From: G965261055 sp965261055 [NCBI: Fibrobacteria bacterium]
Lineage (GTDB): Bacteria; Fibrobacterota; Fibrobacteria; UBA11236
Length of the DNA stretch: 64,000 nucleotides
NCBI GenBank assembly: GCA_965261055.1
Contig: OZ253440.1
Coordinates: 682,001 to 746,000, forward strand
Direction of reading: 5' to 3'
Part shown: in pieces, positions 62,776 to 64,000 of the stretch
Numbering within the stretch: the stretch's first letter is position 1
How the letters are laid out: each line of letters begins with the position of its first letter
Position numbers and translations under genes: made by a program
Notes under the pieces: generated by a model
Seen by the model: the letters and a program-made list of their open reading frames with translations, nothing else
What the model was told of the DNA's origin: nothing
The model's database searches: none

Positions 62776-64000
62776 TTATCGAGTAAAAATATCTGCAACT
62801 TGAGCTCTTGTTAAGGCAAGACGATTACTTCCGTCTTGTAAATCATAAAGATAAATATATTTCCCATTCAAACCATTTATCAAATAAATTGATAAATACT
62901 CTCCAAAATTATCTTTTCCAAAAGTAATGACTTTCTCAGTAGGGCTTAAAACAAGGGGATTACCGTTAGTATCAAGTACCCTTATTTTATCTATAGTATA
63001 ATCAAAATCTAAGATACGATCAACTTCACCGTTAGCAGAAACAGAATCTTCAAAAGATATAATAACAACATCAGATCCACCCATAGTAAGAATGACGTCA
63101 TTTCCAGCTCCACCGTCAATAGTGTCATTTCCAGCTCCTGTAGCTTGTGCACCTGCACCCCAAACTCGACTATCATCAGCTGTTCCATCAAAATTAATGT
63201 CCTCTATAATTTTAGCATATAGAACTGAACCATCATTTCCTTGCCCAAGGAATGCATTAACAGGACCTAAATCCATTAATATTTGACCACTAAAGCCATC
63301 TCCACCCGACATTCCGATAAAAGAAGACGGACTAGCGATAATAGCATTTCCTCCTACAGAACTAGAAGATATAGAACTAGAACCATTCAGTCCAGTACCG
63401 CCACCACCACCTAAAGCTTTAACAACATCCGAAGCAAAAATACCAGTTCCTGATCTCATCAAGTTGATAGAACCTTGACCAGATTCTACTCTCTGGATTG
63501 CAGTATTAGTATTAGTTACTCCTCCTCCAAGGCCACCTCCTATAGAACCTATTGTTTGACTCACTACTCGTTGGGCACTAGGAGAAACTAGTAAAGCACT
63601 ACCAGAGGCACCTCCACCTCCATAACCGCCCAAAGCACCTATTTGGAGTCTAGCAATTGCTAGATCATTTGAATTAATTCCAACTCCATCATTACCAGCG
63701 AAACCATCAGCAAAAATGATATCATCACCACCTCCAGCCATAATAAAGTCATCACCACCTCCAGCAGTTCCACCATCACTTGCTCCAGCAGTTCCAAGAG
63801 AACCACCAGTATCAACTGTACCATTATAATTTAAAGCATGACCACCACCACCACCAGAACCATCTGCAAAAATAATATCAGAAAAAGGAGTACCATTTAC
63901 AAAATTATCAGTAGAGCTACCATTTCCACCAGTAGCAGCTTTAATTAGAAATTCAGTACGAGATGGTTTTAAAATCGGTCCAGCTCCACCACCAGAACCT
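62776..64000 (-). CDS. Large glycine-rich RTX-like surface or secreted protein, C-terminal part
   Basis: The frame is open to the right edge, so the N-terminus is outside the window and at least 407 residues are visible. Most is low-complexity Gly/Ser/Asn/Ala sequence with GDDIIFADGFAGNDG-like stretches. RTX-type GGAGNDVI occurs once clearly (DTIDGGAGNDVILTMGGSDVVII), consistent with calcium-binding nonapeptide repeats. After it comes a non-repeated C-terminal domain, DRILDFDYTIDKIRVLDTNG...LALTRAQVADIFTR, perhaps a secretion or anchoring signal. Type I-secreted RTX proteins end in such a domain, but no T1SS gene is in view. Alternatively it may be a type IX-type or autotransported repeat protein. 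Confidence 0.75.
   Translation of the reverse strand, partial: GSGGGAGPILKPSRTEFLIKAATGGNGSSTDNFVNGTPFSDIIFADGSGGGGGHALNYNGTVDTGGSLGTAGASDGGTAGGGDDFIMAGGGDDIIFADGFAGNDGVGINSNDLAIARLQIGALGGYGGGGASGSALLVSPSAQRVVSQTIGSIGGGLGGGVTNTNTAIQRVESGQGSINLMRSGTGIFASDVVKALGGGGGTGLNGSSSISSSSVGGNAIIASPSSFIGMSGGDGFSGQILMDLGPVNAFLGQGNDGSVLYAKIIEDINFDGTADDSRVWGAGAQATGAGNDTIDGGAGNDVILTMGGSDVVIISFEDSVSANGEVDRILDFDYTIDKIRVLDTNGNPLVLSPTEKVITFGKDNFGEYLSIYLINGLNGKYIYLYDLQDGSNRLALTRAQVADIFTR

Noticed and set aside
1-64000. CRISPR arrays, insertion sequences, phage genes or integrases
   Set aside because: I saw no regularly spaced repeats, no transposase or integrase motifs and no terminal inverted repeats around the decayed regions.

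Overview
The window is AT-rich bacterial chromosome with tightly packed, often overlapping genes, many GTG or TTG starts, and several long stretches of decayed DNA. The organism is a diderm: it carries outer-membrane barrels, a lipoprotein signal peptidase, Na+-translocating NADH:quinone reductase (NQR) and a menaquinone gene of the futalosine route. The ParC-type topoisomerase and the Maf protein read most like those of the Bacteroidota/FCB group. I infer an FCB-related or nearby lineage undergoing gene loss; this is a judgement from remembered family patterns, not a search result.

Left part (1-9.7 kb): the start of a SecD-like gene, tRNA-His, groES-groEL with a strong terminator, then about 2 kb of decayed DNA containing a recognisable TPR/multiheme cytochrome c pseudogene. 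Next come a fused two-domain glycosyltransferase with its DUF2064 partner, and gyrA. From 9.9 to 17.6 kb on the minus strand lies a compact cluster: uvrB, trkA, SxtJ-like protein, a 50-residue DUF5989 protein, a NodU-type carbamoyltransferase and a TPR/SGNH protein. The plus strand then carries HU, smpB, an amidase, yebC, a small unknown gene and mqnC.

Middle (22-38 kb): a minus-strand run of cfa, DUF547, a DUF350 membrane protein and two unrecognised genes; hemW and maf; then a plus-strand run of a Pif1-like helicase, parC, an M23 peptidase, holB, recJ and hemH. From 37.9 to 44.3 kb dnaA leads a minus-strand series that encodes a secreted protein, a ~1000-residue outer-membrane protein and a TamA/BamA-like barrel. 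Divergent from dnaA are a lipoprotein, a PorV/TraF-like barrel, a squalene-synthase-like enzyme, lspA and an RluD-type pseudouridine synthase.

Right part (49.8-64 kb): a decayed island (surface-protein fragment, phytanoyl-CoA dioxygenase-like and acetyltransferase-like remnants), the complete nqrABCDEF operon, tRNA-Leu, another decayed stretch, recA with promoter and terminator, a seven-iron ferredoxin, tsaB, ddl, and the C-terminal part of a large glycine-rich RTX-like protein running off the window.

The points most worth following up are the SxtJ/DUF5989/carbamoyltransferase/SGNH module, the GT-C::GT2 fusion, the dnaA-linked outer-membrane gene series, and two dispersed copies of a decayed surface-protein gene end that share the same terminator hairpin and downstream flank.
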